Assembly (NCBI GenBank): GCA_910890315.1
Contig: CAJVGD010000014.1
Span: forward strand, 186,001-250,000
Source of the DNA: Serendipita indica DSM 11827
Taxonomy: Eukaryota > Basidiomycota > Agaricomycetes > Sebacinales > Serendipitaceae
Reading direction: 5' to 3'
DNA length: 64,000 nucleotides
Made by a program: the position numbers and the translations under genes. The notes beneath the pieces are model-generated. The model saw only the letters and a program-made list of their open reading frames with translations. It did not search any database and was not told the origin of the DNA. This document shows, piece after piece, positions 35,132 through 47,569 of this stretch. Each line of letters opens with the position of its first letter. The stretch's first letter is position 1.

Positions 35132-38050
35132 ATGTCTGGATTTTCGTTTGGCAGCGCGTCAAATACCCAAAACGCGTCAAATAACGCGACAGGAAGTGGA
35201 ACAGCGCCTTCTGGTAGTCTATTTGGAGGTTTTGGAGCGGCTACTCAAGGCTCAACACCCGCCCAAAATCCATTTGGAGCACCAGCTACGGGCGGCGGGC
35301 TATTTGGAGCGTCAAGCACGACTGGAACAGCGGGAGCTGGTACGACGACGCAACCTGCGAGTGGAGGCTTGTTCGGTTCTGCACCAACAGGCGCCTTTGG
35401 AACGACGAGCTCTACACCGTCGTTGTTCGGGACCACATCGACAACGACTGGAACAGGGACAACGGGTTTTGGAGGGTTTGGTTCTGGAGCTACCGGTTCT
35501 GGCACGTCGGGTGCACCGAGTACAACTGGGACGAGCACCACGCTGGGCGGTGGCGGACTTTTTGGCGCAAACAAACCAGCGAATCCACCAGCTGGTGGTA
35601 GTCTCTTTGGAGCAGGACTTACCACGCCAACGAAACCGACGGACACATCCACCGGTGGCGTGCGGCTAGGAGGCGGTGGAATTTTTGGGTCAAAAGCACC
35701 AACAACACCCGGTACAGCATCACCTGCCCCATTTACTGGGTTTGGAACGCCGGGCACTCGTGAGTATCTTTTAGTGGGTCAATCTCGACTGTTTTCGCTA
35801 AATGTCTCTCCTACTTGTCAGCTACCCCTGCCTCTGGAACAGCTGCATCCACGACATTCAACTGGAATAAGCCTGCAGATAAACCAGGGACGCCAGCGCC
35901 AGGTGCCACAACGACAGGAACGACACCAGCCCTAGGTCTCTTTGGCAGTTCTGCGACGACGTCAAACGGTACTTGTATATGTTACAATCGTGGCATTTTA
36001 CTTATCTATGGATTCTAGCCCCTCTGGAACGACGCAACCAACGACGAGCTTTGGGACATTTGCATTTGGTGCACCGAAACCAACAGACACCACTGCATCA
36101 GCAGCTACTACGACGGCACCCACTGATAAACCAGCTACAAGTGGGGGACTCTTTGGGACAGCTGGAACCACGACGGGCAGTCTTTTTGGTGCAGGCGCGG
36201 CAACATCTGGGACGACACCCTCACTCTTTGGAGCGCCTCCAGCTTCGAGCACTCAACCTGCTTCAACAACGCCAAGTCTCTTTGGCGGGGCCAGCGCTCA
36301 GCCTGCTCCCACCACCACAGGCCCCAGCCTGTTTGGTGCGGCCAGCACCCAGCCTGCGACGACAACAACTCCGAGTTTGTTCGGCACCACTCCTGCAACT
36401 ACCCAGCCATCTGGTACTCTGTTCGGAGCTGGTGGTTCGGGTACCCAACCGGCTACGACCGCACCTTCAAGCTTGTTTGGTACAAAGCCCGGGGGTCTCT
36501 TCGGTACAACGACTCCTGCTGCGACGACAACAACCTCGACGCTTGGTGCGCAGGCACCCTCGACTGCTCCGACGACTGGCGTTCCAGCATCTACGACGAC
36601 CCCAGCCGTTCCATCGCTGTTTGGAGCTCCGCCCGCCGCAAGTGGAACGACGAGCACTCAACCAGCCACAAATACAAACCTTTTCGCTCCGAAGCCCGGC
36701 GGACTGTTCGGGGCGCCTCCAACAAGCAACACTGCGGGTATCACCCCTTCGTCCGCTGCAGCTACGAGTGAGTTTGGGACTTGTTGATGAGTATATTCTG
36801 ACGATGATATGGCGCCTGCAGCTACAGATGCATCCAAAAGTGGACTCAATGCTTTGGGTCAAGCTGGTGCGGCCGCTCCGAAGCCGGCAACACCTAATTT
36901 AGGTACATTCTCATGGGGAGCCAAGCCGGATGCCACTGCTACAAAACCGGGAGAGGGTACAAAGCCAGAGGAAAAGGCCGACACAGCGGCTACGGCTGCA
37001 AAACCTGGAGAGCCTTCGTCAACAGCAGCCGGGACTTCGAGCGCGCCATCTCTCTTGGGACTGGGTTCGAATGCGACACTAGAGCAAAAAAAGGAGGGGC
37101 ACTTGGCACTTCAGCTGGAGTATCGCTGCCCAAGCCCCCGCATCTCGCACCGGGACCAGCTACCGCGGCGGCACCGTTGGCCAGCGCAGCACCATCTGTT
37201 CTCAAAGGCAAATCATTGGATGAGATTGTCTCGCGGTGGGCTGCCGACATCGACAATCATGCCAAGGATTTCAGTAGTCTTGCAAACGAGATTGCGCACT
37301 GGGATAGGGAGCTGGCAGAAAATGGACAGCAGATTGCGCATCTCCAGTCCAAGCTTTACGAGGCCGAGGCGACTCAGATCGCTATTGATAACAACCTCGA
37401 TCATGTTGAACAGCAGCAGCGCGAGCTTGCGAGTGCCCTCGAGACGTATGAGAAGCAAGCAAGGGAGATCCTGGAGACGGGCTCTACGGGCACTATGCGA
37501 GTGTTCGATATGGGTCCAGCAGATGCCGAGCGTGACAGGAGGTGAGTAACCAGTGCTGGTACAATATAGATACTGACGCCCGCCAAGCTATGCACTGGCT
37601 GCAGAACTCAATGTACAGCTCGATAATCTATCCAAGTCTCTCTCTCAAATGATAGAGTCGGTCAATTCGCTGACCGTCCCGACTCAATCCGCGGGTGCTG
37701 GGACCAGTGGCGACTCGGATGGTCAAAGGGCGGAAGATCCACTGACCCAAATTGCCGCTGTTCTCAATGCACATCTGAAGAGCTTGACATGGATAAACGC
37801 GACAGTTCAAGAGGTTGAAGGCAAGGTGGCGGAAGCAGAGAGCAAAGTAAAGGAGGTTGCTGGTGGAGGACGAGTCGTCCATCATCCTACCCGTTCACTG
37901 GGTGTCTCTGCATTGGGAATGGGCTCGTCCATCTCGCGTGAGGGCTCGGGAGCTTCAGGAGCCCCATTGGCAGCGTTTGGCAACATGTCGCTGAGGGCGA
38001 GTGAAGGGCCGCGACCGCGTGGATTCGGACTCGGTTCTACACGATACTAG
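35132..38050 (+). CDS. NSP1: FG-repeat nucleoporin Nsp1/Nup62
   Basis: Central-channel nuclear pore protein. ATG 35132 (MSGFSFGSASN). About 600 residues of FG repeats: GLFG, SLFG and FGG cores spaced by Thr/Ala/Ser/Gly-rich linkers, which form the permeability barrier and bind transport receptors. Introns near 35,760, 35,970 and 36,768 lie in the repeat region. The C-terminal Nsp1_C coiled-coil domain begins LDEIVSRWAADIDNHAKDF, then AQDRELAENG-type heptads (IAHWDRELAENGQQIAHLQ) and NLDHVEQQQRELASALETYE; this is the part that assembles with the Nup54 and Nup58 homologs. After an intron near 37,541 the end contains LTQIAAVLNAHLKSLTWINA. One base appears missing in a run of seven A at 37,086-37,092, where the frame must shift. 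Confidence 0.92.
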
Positions 38051-38658
38051 TCTGTTTGTGATGTCAAAAACTTACCGTTTGTGCAATTAGATCTGCTCTG
38101 CCCTGAGCTTACCTGGCTTGAATCTGACCTCTGCATGACAGTTCTGATGAGAAAAGGAGCGTGCTTTCCGCACGTGTAAAATGGACGGTCTGTTTTGGAA
38201 ATTGAACCTGATATATATCCTACCAGGCTCCTATCTCATCTGAATAGCTGGCCTCCCAGTTATGATCTCATGATGACTGACAGGAGCCATTGCACCCAGT
38301 AAGCTTCCAAAAGGATAAACATCGCCGCAAGAGGTCCAGCCAGGTGACGAACCGTCATCGTTTCAGAATTACCAAAACCTCGTGTCGTGGTAGTCAATAG
38401 TATTTTTTTCAATACTGGACAGGCTCGTCCAAGGCTGAATTCATCTGTCCATGTATAGTGCGGCGCGCTCGCCGCCAGGTTCTCGCGCCGCTACGTTCAG
38501 ATCAATCGCTTCTAATTATGAATATCTCGCAGGCTGTTTGTCACGCAATCTGACAGTTGATAATTTAAATCTGTCACTCTGATCAAGTTTCTCCGTATAT
38601 AATACCCATACTCAGCTCTCGGTCCTACATCCATCCTCCATCAAGAAATAGGGACCTC
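38051..38658. other. Intergenic stretch
   Basis: No gene seen. A TATATAAT motif near 38,597 lies about 60 bases upstream of the next start. Confidence 0.4.
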
Positions 38659-39401
38659 ATGATGAATACCGCTCCTTATCCTATTGCATGGAATCGTGCC
38701 CACACAAAATCTCAGCAACAAACGTTCGAAAATCAGCACGCTATGCTTTGCCAGTATGATGCAGACTGGGTCAATTTCCTGGCCTACCTCCGACGAGTGG
38801 ATAAAGAGTGCAGGATACGAACTTGGGCACAGAATGTGTCTCAAGCTCTCGCAAAAAGCGTCAATGGATGCCGACCTCCTGCGCTTCTCCCAGATATGGA
38901 AGATCAGAAGGAACGGATACAAGAACTTGCAGCACAGATGAGTGCTCGGGAGTTTATAGAGATGTTTACAGAGTGAGCATCTCATAGGCCTCTTCGTTTT
39001 CTTTACTGATTCCCTGGGTCGGAAAGTCCTGAACTCCCCAGTGGTGCAGAATCATCGTCAGTGGTTATAGCCCGGTGGAATACAAACTCACGGGAGCGCA
39101 GGGATTTCATGACGCAACGACGAGCATATTCGATGGAAGTATATGCAGGACAGAGCTGCTCCTCAGATGCCCCCTTGCCCAATGAGGATGAGCTCTTTGA
39201 ACGATACTTTTCCTCCCTCCACAGCAACCACTACAGGTCAAGAATGTGGACGGTACGTGATGAAAAGCGTGGATTTACGATACACTAAAACTCGACAAGG
39301 GCCTGAGATGTGCTGTCTGTATCCCACAGCTAAACCACCAGTGTCTGCCTTTCACAGCACTCATCTTCTCAATCAAGGATGTAGAAAGCAGTAACTTATA
39401 A
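38659..39401 (+). CDS. Hypothetical protein, three exons
   Basis: ATG 38659, a TATA-like box about 60 bases upstream, and two clean introns (gtgagc...ggaaag and gtacgtg...cccacag) that keep one frame to TAA at 39399-39401, for about 205 residues. Exon 1 is helical (YDADWVNFLAYLRRVDKECR and KERIQELAAQMSAREFIEMF). Exon 2 is polar, with PLPNEDELFERYFSSLHSNH. The last short exon ends FTALIFSIKDVESSNL. No signal peptide, membrane segment or known domain recognised. Likely a real gene because both introns preserve the frame. Confidence 0.6.
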
Positions 39402-39804
39402 AACGTCTCGCTTGTAGCTATGGGTATGGTGACGGGTGGATGTACGCTTGACAAGCACGCCATACCCGCCTCGACCTAATTCTTCAGGATTACGATTATA
39501 ACTACTTTATGCCCTATAAGGCTGTGAAATGAAACTTGACACGGCTTTCTTGTGTCTGCAAGGGCTAATTATCCGGCTGAGACTCACTGATAATGGGCGG
39601 CAACGGGATACCCTAGACAGAAAAGGGTCTGAATCAAATGTATACAGATTATGGACGACCTCACTACATCCGGCGACGCACAACCGGCTTCGCGGAGCGT
39701 TGTTTCCGCTGACCCGAGCTATGAACACAACTCCAATGTCAATATTTCGGCACTACTCTGGAGGATTCAATGAACCGAACCGAAATCTACAGGTTCCTCA
39801 GTTG
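39402..39804. other. Intergenic stretch before GH10 copy 2
   Basis: About 400 bases with overlapping short frames only; promoter region of the following xylanase. Confidence 0.4.
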
Positions 39805-39810
39805 TATAAA
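39805..39810 (+). promoter_or_regulatory. TATA box, GH10 copy 2
   Basis: TATAAA 46 bases before ATG 39851. Confidence 0.5.
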
Positions 39811-39850
39811 GTTCCAATCTGTTGCGTTGCATGGGCGATAGACCACAGAC

Positions 39851-41380
39851 ATGAACCTCTACGCATCTATCCTCCTCGCAGCGGGACACGCATATGCTGC
39901 TCAGCCCCTTTGGGGTCAATGCGGGTACGTCTAACACTTGCTTAGAGGCCTTTACTCATCTCATCTAGTGGCGTACGTCTCATACTTTGTTGGAGGCGAT
40001 GATTCACTTAATCTAGATTGGATGGACGGGTGACACTACCTGCGTCTCTGGAGCGGCTTGCGTATTCTCCAATGATTGGTACTCTCAGTGCCTGCCGTCC
40101 TCTTCTACCACCATTCGCCCTTCGTCATCGTCGAGCACGACTCGACCGGTCAGTACGACCTCGGCCTCGACCTCGACAGCGACTGGTTTCGTAGACTTGG
40201 CAGTAGCAGCAGGCAAGCAATATTTTGGTATCATGATCGACAACTCCGACCTGGAAAAGCCAGAATATATGGTGATAGCGGGTAACACACACATTTTCAG
40301 TCAGTCGGCATTCTCGTTTCCGGCATTTACGCTCATTCATCCCTGGACCAGGCGACACCCGGAAACAGAATGAAGTGGGATGCTACGGAGCCGTCTAGGA
40401 ATCAGTTTTCGTTCTCAGCCGCTGACGCTCTCGTGACTTGGGCGCAGAGTGGCGGGCGACAACTGCGAGGACATACTCTTGGTATGTAGTATACTCTGGC
40501 TTATATTCACGCTCATCCATACGCGGGCAGTCTGGCATAATCAGCTTCCTGCGTGGGTCACTAATGGCGGATTCAACAACGCGACACTCGTCTCAGTCCT
40601 ACAAAACCATGTCACCAATGTTGCCAAGCACTTTGCTGGAAAGCTCAAGACGTGGGATGTGACAAATGAAATCTTCAACGAAGACGGGACCTGGCGCCAG
40701 AGCGTATTCTACAAGACGATTGGAGAATACTATGTCGATATTGCGTAAGCTTTTTCTCGTTCTTCCTACATCTGAACCAAACCGTTTCTAGATTCCGCGC
40801 AGCAACCGCAGCAGACCCCAACGTCGGGCTCGCCGCCAACGAGTAAGTCTCCACGGAATCACCAGATAATGACCGACGTACGTGAACAGCTACAATCTCG
40901 ACACTACCAATGGCAAAGTAGCCGCCTATGTCGCCCTCGTCAAACGACTCAAAGCGCGCGGCGTCAAAATCACCCAAGTGGGCTCCCAAGCACACCTCAC
41001 CGTGGGTCAAACACCCTCTTTCAACTCGATGGTCTCGGCCCTCAACTCTTTGGTGGCGGCTGGCGTGGACGTGGCCATCACCGAACTTGACATTCGTATG
41101 CAGCTCCCCGCGACGTCTGCCAAGCTCGAACAGCAGAAAAAGGATTATAACACCGCGATAAGAGCATGTATGGCTGTTCCGAGATGTGTTGGTATCACGA
41201 TTGCGGGCTATACGGACAAGTACAGCTGGATCCAAAACGTACGTCGCGTGCATGCCATTTTTCCATGTTTGGGCTAATATGACCCTGTAGGGCGCTCCTT
41301 TACCGTATGACGAGAATTATCGGCCTAAACCGGCATATTACGGTATCATCGACGGTCTCAAGGGCATCGCCGATACCTAA
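39851..41380 (+). CDS. Secreted GH10 endo-1,4-beta-xylanase with N-terminal CBM1 (copy 2)
   Basis: ATG 39851 gives the signal peptide [16 protein letters not shown], then CBM1 ([31 protein letters not shown]). As in copy 1, the CGGI motif needs a 4-base micro-exon (39969-39972) between two 44-base introns. After a Ser/Thr linker the GH10 barrel follows: [43 protein letters not shown], acid/base Glu in [23 protein letters not shown], nucleophile Glu in [11 protein letters not shown], and [14 protein letters not shown]. Oddity: the acceptor before the MKWDATEP exon should lie at 40345-40346 to keep the frame (as in copy 1), but reads GG, not AG; the nearby CAG at 40349-40351 shifts the frame. 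Splicing there is uncertain. Confidence 0.9.
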
Positions 41381-42114
41381 GGCGCTCCGTCATGTATAAC
41401 ATGAAATTCCAACGTCACATTGCCTTTCAAGCGAGAAAAAAACGTAAGCGACATTTTGAATGTGATTAGCCAAAGTACACCGAACAACTACAAGGGGAGG
41501 GAGGGCTAGGTTTGGATATCATACAAGCGGGTGGGGGAGGGGGTTTTTCGACAACGTAACGACAGGATTGATGATTCTTTGTGTCAAGGAATGGACGTGG
41601 CAAGCGAGTGAAGTAGAGTTGGACGGTCACCCGTTGTGTGTCGGCGGACGAGTTGACGGTGACAGTGAGGCATGGTACGCAAATCGTACATGTGTAATAA
41701 GATACCAATGTCCAGCGGGCAAACAAGGAGCGGATCCATGTGGACGACCGGTGGATAAGGCTATGGATAGAGTACTATGATAAGGGCGGAGCGGATAGGG
41801 TGGTAGTGTGACACGGTGACGGAGGGGGATGAGCTTCCTCGAATACAGCAAGCAGACATGCAAGTTTGATAACCGCCTGTTTGCCAGCACAAGGAATACT
41901 CGAAGACAGAAACAAAGGTGGAGAGTAGAATGGATCAGGGTCGTTTAGGAAGCTTATCCAAGAAAAAAAAGTCCAGAAGGTCCATATCCACCGGGAGGAG
42001 GGGGAGGAAGGGAGGTATGGTTCCCATTCGGCTCTTCGAAGCAGCAGCCATCCAGAATTCGACAAGGTACAGGCGAAGACGAGACATATTTGGGTTTTGA
42101 ATGTCGGAGCCTCT
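41381..42114. other. Convergent 3' intergenic stretch
   Basis: Between the ends of GH10 copy 2 and the first ThuA-like gene. It contains short frames on both strands and a purine-rich part near 41,990-42,020 (gggaggagggggaggaaggg). No gene supported. Confidence 0.4.
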
Positions 42115-43761
42115 TCAAAAGGTATGGAGAACCCATAGCGCGGAGAAGAGCGAGGCAGCACCGACAGCGGACAACCCACCGAATATGCCATGATTGAACA
42201 CGGACGAGGCCCCACCGTGACTGTCGATAGTCGCCGTCGTCTGTGGAGGTTGGGCTCTGTATCGAGTAAGCAAAACCACAAACATGGGGATCAATGCCGT
42301 GTTGTTGGGGGGGTGGGTCGAATTGTTAGGAAGAGGGAAATGCCGAGAGTGCCGCAAATGGAGGACGGCAAAAGAATGTGCATACGGAAACATACGATCA
42401 ATAACTGCCGCCACAGAACTGACGAGATGAAACTCACGGAGGTGTGTATTCTGGTCCAAGTGAGCCGACCGTCGCGGATGGGTTGAGCGCGCGAGTCGTA
42501 TTCGAAGCCACAACCCAGCTGACACCCCCCATGATGTGGGACATGAACATATCGTCCTATGATGTGAGCCAAGACTCCGTTAGCGTCGGCTATCAACGCT
42601 GCCCCAGGGCGAGGTTGCCCTCATATCGGAGAGATACTCACAACCCAGGAAGCGTTCGAGTGACCGAGAGCAGTGTACCAGCTACGACCGACGAGACCCG
42701 TCGAGTTTGTACCCCTAAGTTTCTCCATGTACCAGGCTAGAGTTGTTTCGGAGAATTCGTACGACCGTCAATATTGGATGAGCGGCCGCCGAGGGTGACA
42801 GCGGAGGTCACTCACCAATCGGATGTGGACTACCTTGACCGGGTGAACGGTCTCCGTCATCTGTGTTGCATACAAAAATAAGTCAATACAGACATCACAC
42901 GCGGCGTGAGAAATGGAATGCGGGGAAGAATGCAAATAAGGGACCGGTCAGAATGACATGTTGACAGAAGAATAGATAGGCAATTACCGTGATAGCTTCT
43001 TTCGTCGACGGTGAGGACGACGACGGCGCCCAAATCACGCGGGTCATGGTTAAAGTTGTAGATTTCGTCTCTAACGCGCCATTGTGGAGGCAGCGGAGCC
43101 GTGCTGGGATGATTGGCATCCAGGACGACTATGGTCGCATTCGTAAAGTCGGGATGATAAGCGAATTGAGAGCCTGTTATTAAAGATGCCACGGGGTCGG
43201 CAAGAACGGAGACGCGGCGAATGTCAGCAAAGAGGTGGTCGTCTGACCCAAAAATCATTAAACAACGAACCGAGTGTGCGTTCCATCGTCGTAAAGTTGA
43301 GTAGACAATTTGCTGCAGCGTGAACGCCAACGAAATTGCCACCATTGTCGAGATAGCGTTGGAATGCAGCTTTGCCACGAGAATCGAGCACTGATGGGGG
43401 TGGAGAACGGGGGAGGGTCAGAACTCGTAACTCTGACCGGGCGTCGGAGGGAACTCATATGACCCGGCGCCGACGGCAGTAGCAACAAGAACGTACCTTC
43501 TTCAGTGGTGTGGAGGAAGAAGAGAGCGTCAAATTGGGAGAGATACTCGTCGTTGAACCTCGTTGGATCCTCGGTATTGACAAAATTGATGCCGTAGCTT
43601 GAGCCAAGCTTGCTGAGAGAATCGACAGCGGTGGGAATCGAGTCGTGGCGGAAACCAGCAGTAGCAGAGTAGACTAGGACGTTGGAGACGTTCATTGCGC
43701 TCGCACCCAGGAAGGGGCTGAGGGCCAAGGCGGCGGCAGCGGTGGCGACGAAGGAGAGCAT
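42115..43761 (-). CDS. Secreted ThuA-like domain protein, probable GPI anchor
   Basis: ATG 43761 with a signal peptide (MLSFVATAAAALALSPFLGASA). The ThuA fold (class I glutamine-amidotransferase-like) follows: VLVYSATAGFRHDSIPTAVD, FNDEYLSQFDALFFLHTTEE, FQRYLDNGGNFVGVHAA, a beta-strand block SQFAYHPDFTNATIVVLD, and HPSTAPLPPQWRVRDEIYNF. Near the end come SHIMGGVSWVV and a C-terminal hydrophobic segment (IFGGLSAVGAASLFSALWVL) preceded by small residues, like a GPI signal. An unusually long intron of about 180 bases precedes the last exon. ThuA proteins act on sugars such as trehalose derivatives in bacteria; the fungal substrate is unknown. A paralog lies upstream on the same strand. Confidence 0.85.
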
Positions 43762-44370
43762 TATGGACGAGGACGATAGACGACTAGCTCCAAGGAGTTA
43801 TAACCAGAGAGCGGGGGGGAGCCAGTACGAGCCAAAGGGAACGGCGAAGAAGGACGGGTCCAAGAAGACTGGGAGGCAAGTGTACAAGGGGTCGGAAGGT
43901 TTTTTTTGCAAGGCCCGGGGACACGTCCACAAGGGTCCTCATTTCCTGTAAGCGAGCCTTTTATACACATGATTGTACTATCAAACACGCCTCAGTCTCT
44001 AGCTGCCAGCAGCGCGGCCATTGCGGCGGGCATTCAGGCAGTACTCCCGAGTTCCCAAAGTAGCCCTCTATCCATCTTCTACAGATTAGGACCACATTGA
44101 TCCCGATTGTGACCCTCGACGCTCGCCTTCCGTCGAACCCTCTTTCCGCGCCCCCCCAAAAGAAGGTGGCTCACGTTCCCAGAGGACCCAAGCGAGAATT
44201 CGCTTGGCCCCATATCAGATAAGTGCCACGAATACACCACCTGCCACTGCCGCTGCTTCCACGCCAAGCAGAGCTCGACTCCGAGGGCTATCCGCGGAGC
44301 CCGTCGACGGCGTTGGCTGGTCGCTGTTCGCATGGTCAACGACTGGGCACTTGAATCTCAACTTGGAGGG
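43762..44370. other. Intergenic stretch between ThuA paralogs
   Basis: A TTATAACT box near 43,797 may drive the downstream gene. Otherwise nothing supported. Confidence 0.4.
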
Positions 44371-45640
44371 TCACCTCGTCGTAGACGGCGGCACAGCACC
44401 ATCCGTCGTAGAATTCGCGCTCGTGCTTGTATTTCCAACTGTCGCCGCTGGATTGAATGCCCGCGTCGTATTCGAGCTTAACGTCCATTGTATGCCTCCG
44501 AGGACGTGTGCTAGAAATGTTTCATTCTATTCATGGGCGGAGGGTAACGTTACATCCACAGGAGTCCACCCATGGAGATTGACAGCGAGGTAGGTCGCTC
44601 AGTATGCGAAGCGGGGCGGTGACAGAAGATACACTCACCTCCCAAGTCGCGCTTAGATGCCCGAGAGAAGTGTACCAGCTGCGGCCCACCATGGGGCGGT
44701 TCAGGCTGGACACTCCAGCGAGCCGTTCTTGATACCATGCTACAGCCCCCAAAGGTCAGTACTGCCTCGATCAAGACAAAAATAGGTCACCAATGGGATG
44801 CGGAGTGCCCTGGTCATACGTCCTCGTTCCATTGTCTGATCCAATTGTCAGAAACGATCCCTGCGACGATCTACTGCTCACCCGTATACGTGCTCTCATC
44901 TACCGATAGAATCACTTTTGCGCCATGGGTTCGAGGGTCACTTCGAAAATTGTACATCTCGTCCTCGACCTCCCAGCGGGTGGGCAGCATGCTCGTGCTC
45001 GGATGATTCGCGTCTTCCACCACCACGGTAGCATTCGTCAGCGGAGGATGATAGTCGAAGAGAGCTCCTACGCTTGGTCAGTACCCAGCCGTTGCAGTAC
45101 TTTACGTACTCACCAACGGTCCTGTTATAAAACGACGACGTATAGAGACAAGCAGATGCGGCATGAACTATTCCGCTTCAGTGCATGCTAACACACTAAC
45201 AAGGTACGTACTGCCCACATAGTTGCCGCCAGCATCGAGGTAGTGCTGAAAGGCATCTTTCTTAACCGGCCCCATCACGTCAACACGACAAAAGCATATC
45301 TTGACCGACTAACCCCATTTTGATCCAAAACTATCCTCAAAACGGCTATGAGATCCTTGCCAAGCCAGACCAAGGGGGTGTGTACACACCTTCCTCCGAG
45401 TTGCTCAGGAAGAGCAGTGCGTCAAACTGCGACAAGAAGCCGTCTTCAAACTTTGACCTGTCCTCCGTGTGGTCAAACGCAATATTGTGCTGCGCTCCTA
45501 GCTTTTGGAGCGCCGAAATCGCAGTGGGAATCGAGTCGTGTCGATAACTGGCCGAATTCACCTCAGAAATGCAGCCATATATAAATCAAATATATTCACC
45601 CTGCTGTTGCGGAATAGATTAAGATGCGCGGCGTCGTCAT
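44371..45640 (-). CDS. ThuA-like domain protein, no signal peptide
   Basis: ATG 45640 (MTTPRILIYSATAG) directly begins the ThuA fold, so unlike its neighbour at 42.1-43.8 kb it lacks a secretion signal. After an intron of about 50 bases: YRHDSIPTAISALQKLGAQ, FEDGFLSQFDALLFLSNSEE, and a strand block with NATVVVEDANHPSTSMLP and RWEVEDEMYNFRSDPR. Then PHPIAWYQERLAGV, MVGRSWYTSLGHLSATWE and HVLGGIQWTLSSNTTRAFN. The C-terminus is Ser/Thr-rich and ends ...PPSTTR without a hydrophobic tail. Introns keep one frame. Only about 60 bases separate it from the stop of the F-box gene upstream on the same strand. Substrate unknown. Confidence 0.82.
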
Positions 45641-45699
45641 TATCGGGGTCAGCTCCGAGTTGGACAAAGTGACAATGACCAAATCAATCTCTACCATAT

Positions 45700-47502
45700 C
45701 TAAGCACCCAAATATCTCCATTCCGCATCGTCATGACAAAACTCCTCGCGCTCGTCCATGCGAATCACGCACTCGAGCCTTGCAGCGCCATCATCGTATG
45801 CATTCGTCACCACCGGTGTAGTGAGTTCCTTTTTATTGTATTTTTGTGCTTCCCGACGGCCAAACGAATCTTCAGCCATGTCCCAGCTGGTCGAAGGCTT
45901 GAGATCATGCGCGTCAGAAGCAAATAGCCGGACGCGCTTGAGCCACTTTCGACTATTAGCCGCAGCTACGGCTTCGTCTACCGTCGGCGCTTGTGTGGGA
46001 TCGGTAGGCGACGCGTCTGCGAAGCGGAACCAAAAGAAACTTCGTCCCGTCAAGCCGGGGGTCACCCAATGCGTCAATCCGAAGGGTTCACAGATTCTTC
46101 GGTGCGTAATCGTGTAATAGTCATCGCTTGGCGAGAACTCACCCGTTTCTCCTAGCGCATGCCATCGCCGCAGCAGATGGTCAAAGTCGAGATCAATCTC
46201 TAGTATGGTCCACATGAACCCTTGGTATGATGGCACGTTTTCTCGGGCCCAAACTCGGACGACATTTCTTGTCAATCCACGGTAATAATGGCAGATACCT
46301 GCCGTCTCCTCGAGCAGTGGCACCAGGTTTGTGGCCAGTGGTGGGAGTTGAATAGTAGCCACCACACGATACATATTCGGATCATCCACTCGGACATTTG
46401 GCAAGTCGGGATATAGTAAGACTTGGAAATAGAGTCCCAACGGCTTTCTACGGGCAATAGATAGTGTGTACTCTCTGAATGTGAGAAGGGCGATGGAGGG
46501 CAATAGCTGTGATTGGTGATGAGTACACTCTCTTGGGAATGGTGGCAACAAACCTCCTTTGGGAGATTGCAAAACGTCCCAGTATCCCACAGGTGAAGTC
46601 CTAAGCTATACGAGGACTCTCCGGTTGCTTTAGCCGTTTCCGAGTTGTTGATAGCCACAAAGATTCTTGGACTGTTGATGTCGACAGAGTGAGCAAACCC
46701 GGGAAGAGCGATGGGGGTGACCGGTTTGACCGTCGCCTCCGAGGTATCAGGATTCAGGTCAATCTCTGAAATAAAGAGCTTGCAAGCTGTGGGCGTTTCA
46801 TCGTCACGGATTGGATCTCTAAATAGCGGTCAGAGGATGTCTAGCACATGGGTGTATTGCTCACCCGTCGTTGGCCACCAGCACGAATACAGATTTTGAA
46901 ACGGACACAAAATCAATAGCAAACTGCACCAGGACATTCTCGAGCTCCGAGACCGCCTGGGGATACATTGGCTTGCCCTCGTACGCCAGCTTGCCCGTTC
47001 GGAGGTGAAAGATACGGAGTTGGTTGGCCGTAGACACCGTATATAGCCATTCTCCATGAAAATCCGTCAACTGCTTGTTCATTTCCCAACGGGCATCGCC
47101 TGGATCTACACCAGCGGTGGTAGATGGCACCTCGGGGGAGCCAAATGGCCATTTGATGTGTGTATAGGACCTCAGTTGGACTTGATCTTGGCGCATACTT
47201 CGTTCTCGGTGAACGACGTCGCGCACAGCGAGATGCAGTTCCCTCGCCGACCGATGAAACAGCGACAAATGCGGGTCGTCAAAGAGCAAGATGGCATCTG
47301 GTTCATTGTGAATCGATGGAAGCCAGTAGGACGGTAATGTTGTGGCAATTGTCCATAGACGACGGTTGACCTCAATAACGCTTAGACGCTCGAAAGCTCG
47401 GTGAGCCGTCCGACGTACCTGCGCGAGCGATACCAAAGATTCCAGGTTTAGATAGTTGGATATGTCGACCAAAATCTCGGTTGGAAACAATCCAAGGCTC
47501 AT
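45700..47502 (-). CDS. F-box protein with long C-terminal domain (copy 1)
   Basis: ATG 47502; the first 45 residues are an F-box (LFPTEILVDISNYLNLESLV), which in this family binds Skp1 and brings a target to an SCF ubiquitin ligase. The rest, about 540 residues, is beta-rich: WLYTVSTANQLRIFHLRTGK, VFVLVANDG, LPGFAHSVDINSPRIFVAI, YRVVATIQLPPLATNLVPLL, VVRVWARENVPSYQGFMW and ending LECVIRMDEREEF. The repeated strand pattern suggests a propeller-like substrate domain, but no named repeat is clear. Introns near 46,820 and 46,505 keep the frame. A paralog starts 2 kb upstream on the same strand with matching segments in the same order. Confidence 0.75.
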
Positions 47503-47569
47503 CGCAGGATATGGGGGAGTTTACGTCAATTGATCACCATGCACAAGTAAATATAGCGTTACAGGAATT

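Noticed and set aside
35245-36657. Long minus-strand Pro/Val/Ala-rich frames
   Set aside because: Antisense of the Thr/Gly/Ala-rich FG repeats of Nsp1; no independent support.
35200-36760. Short tandem repeats that might suggest a satellite or CRISPR-like array
   Set aside because: They are in-frame FG-repeat codons with varied linkers, not uniform spacers between identical repeats.
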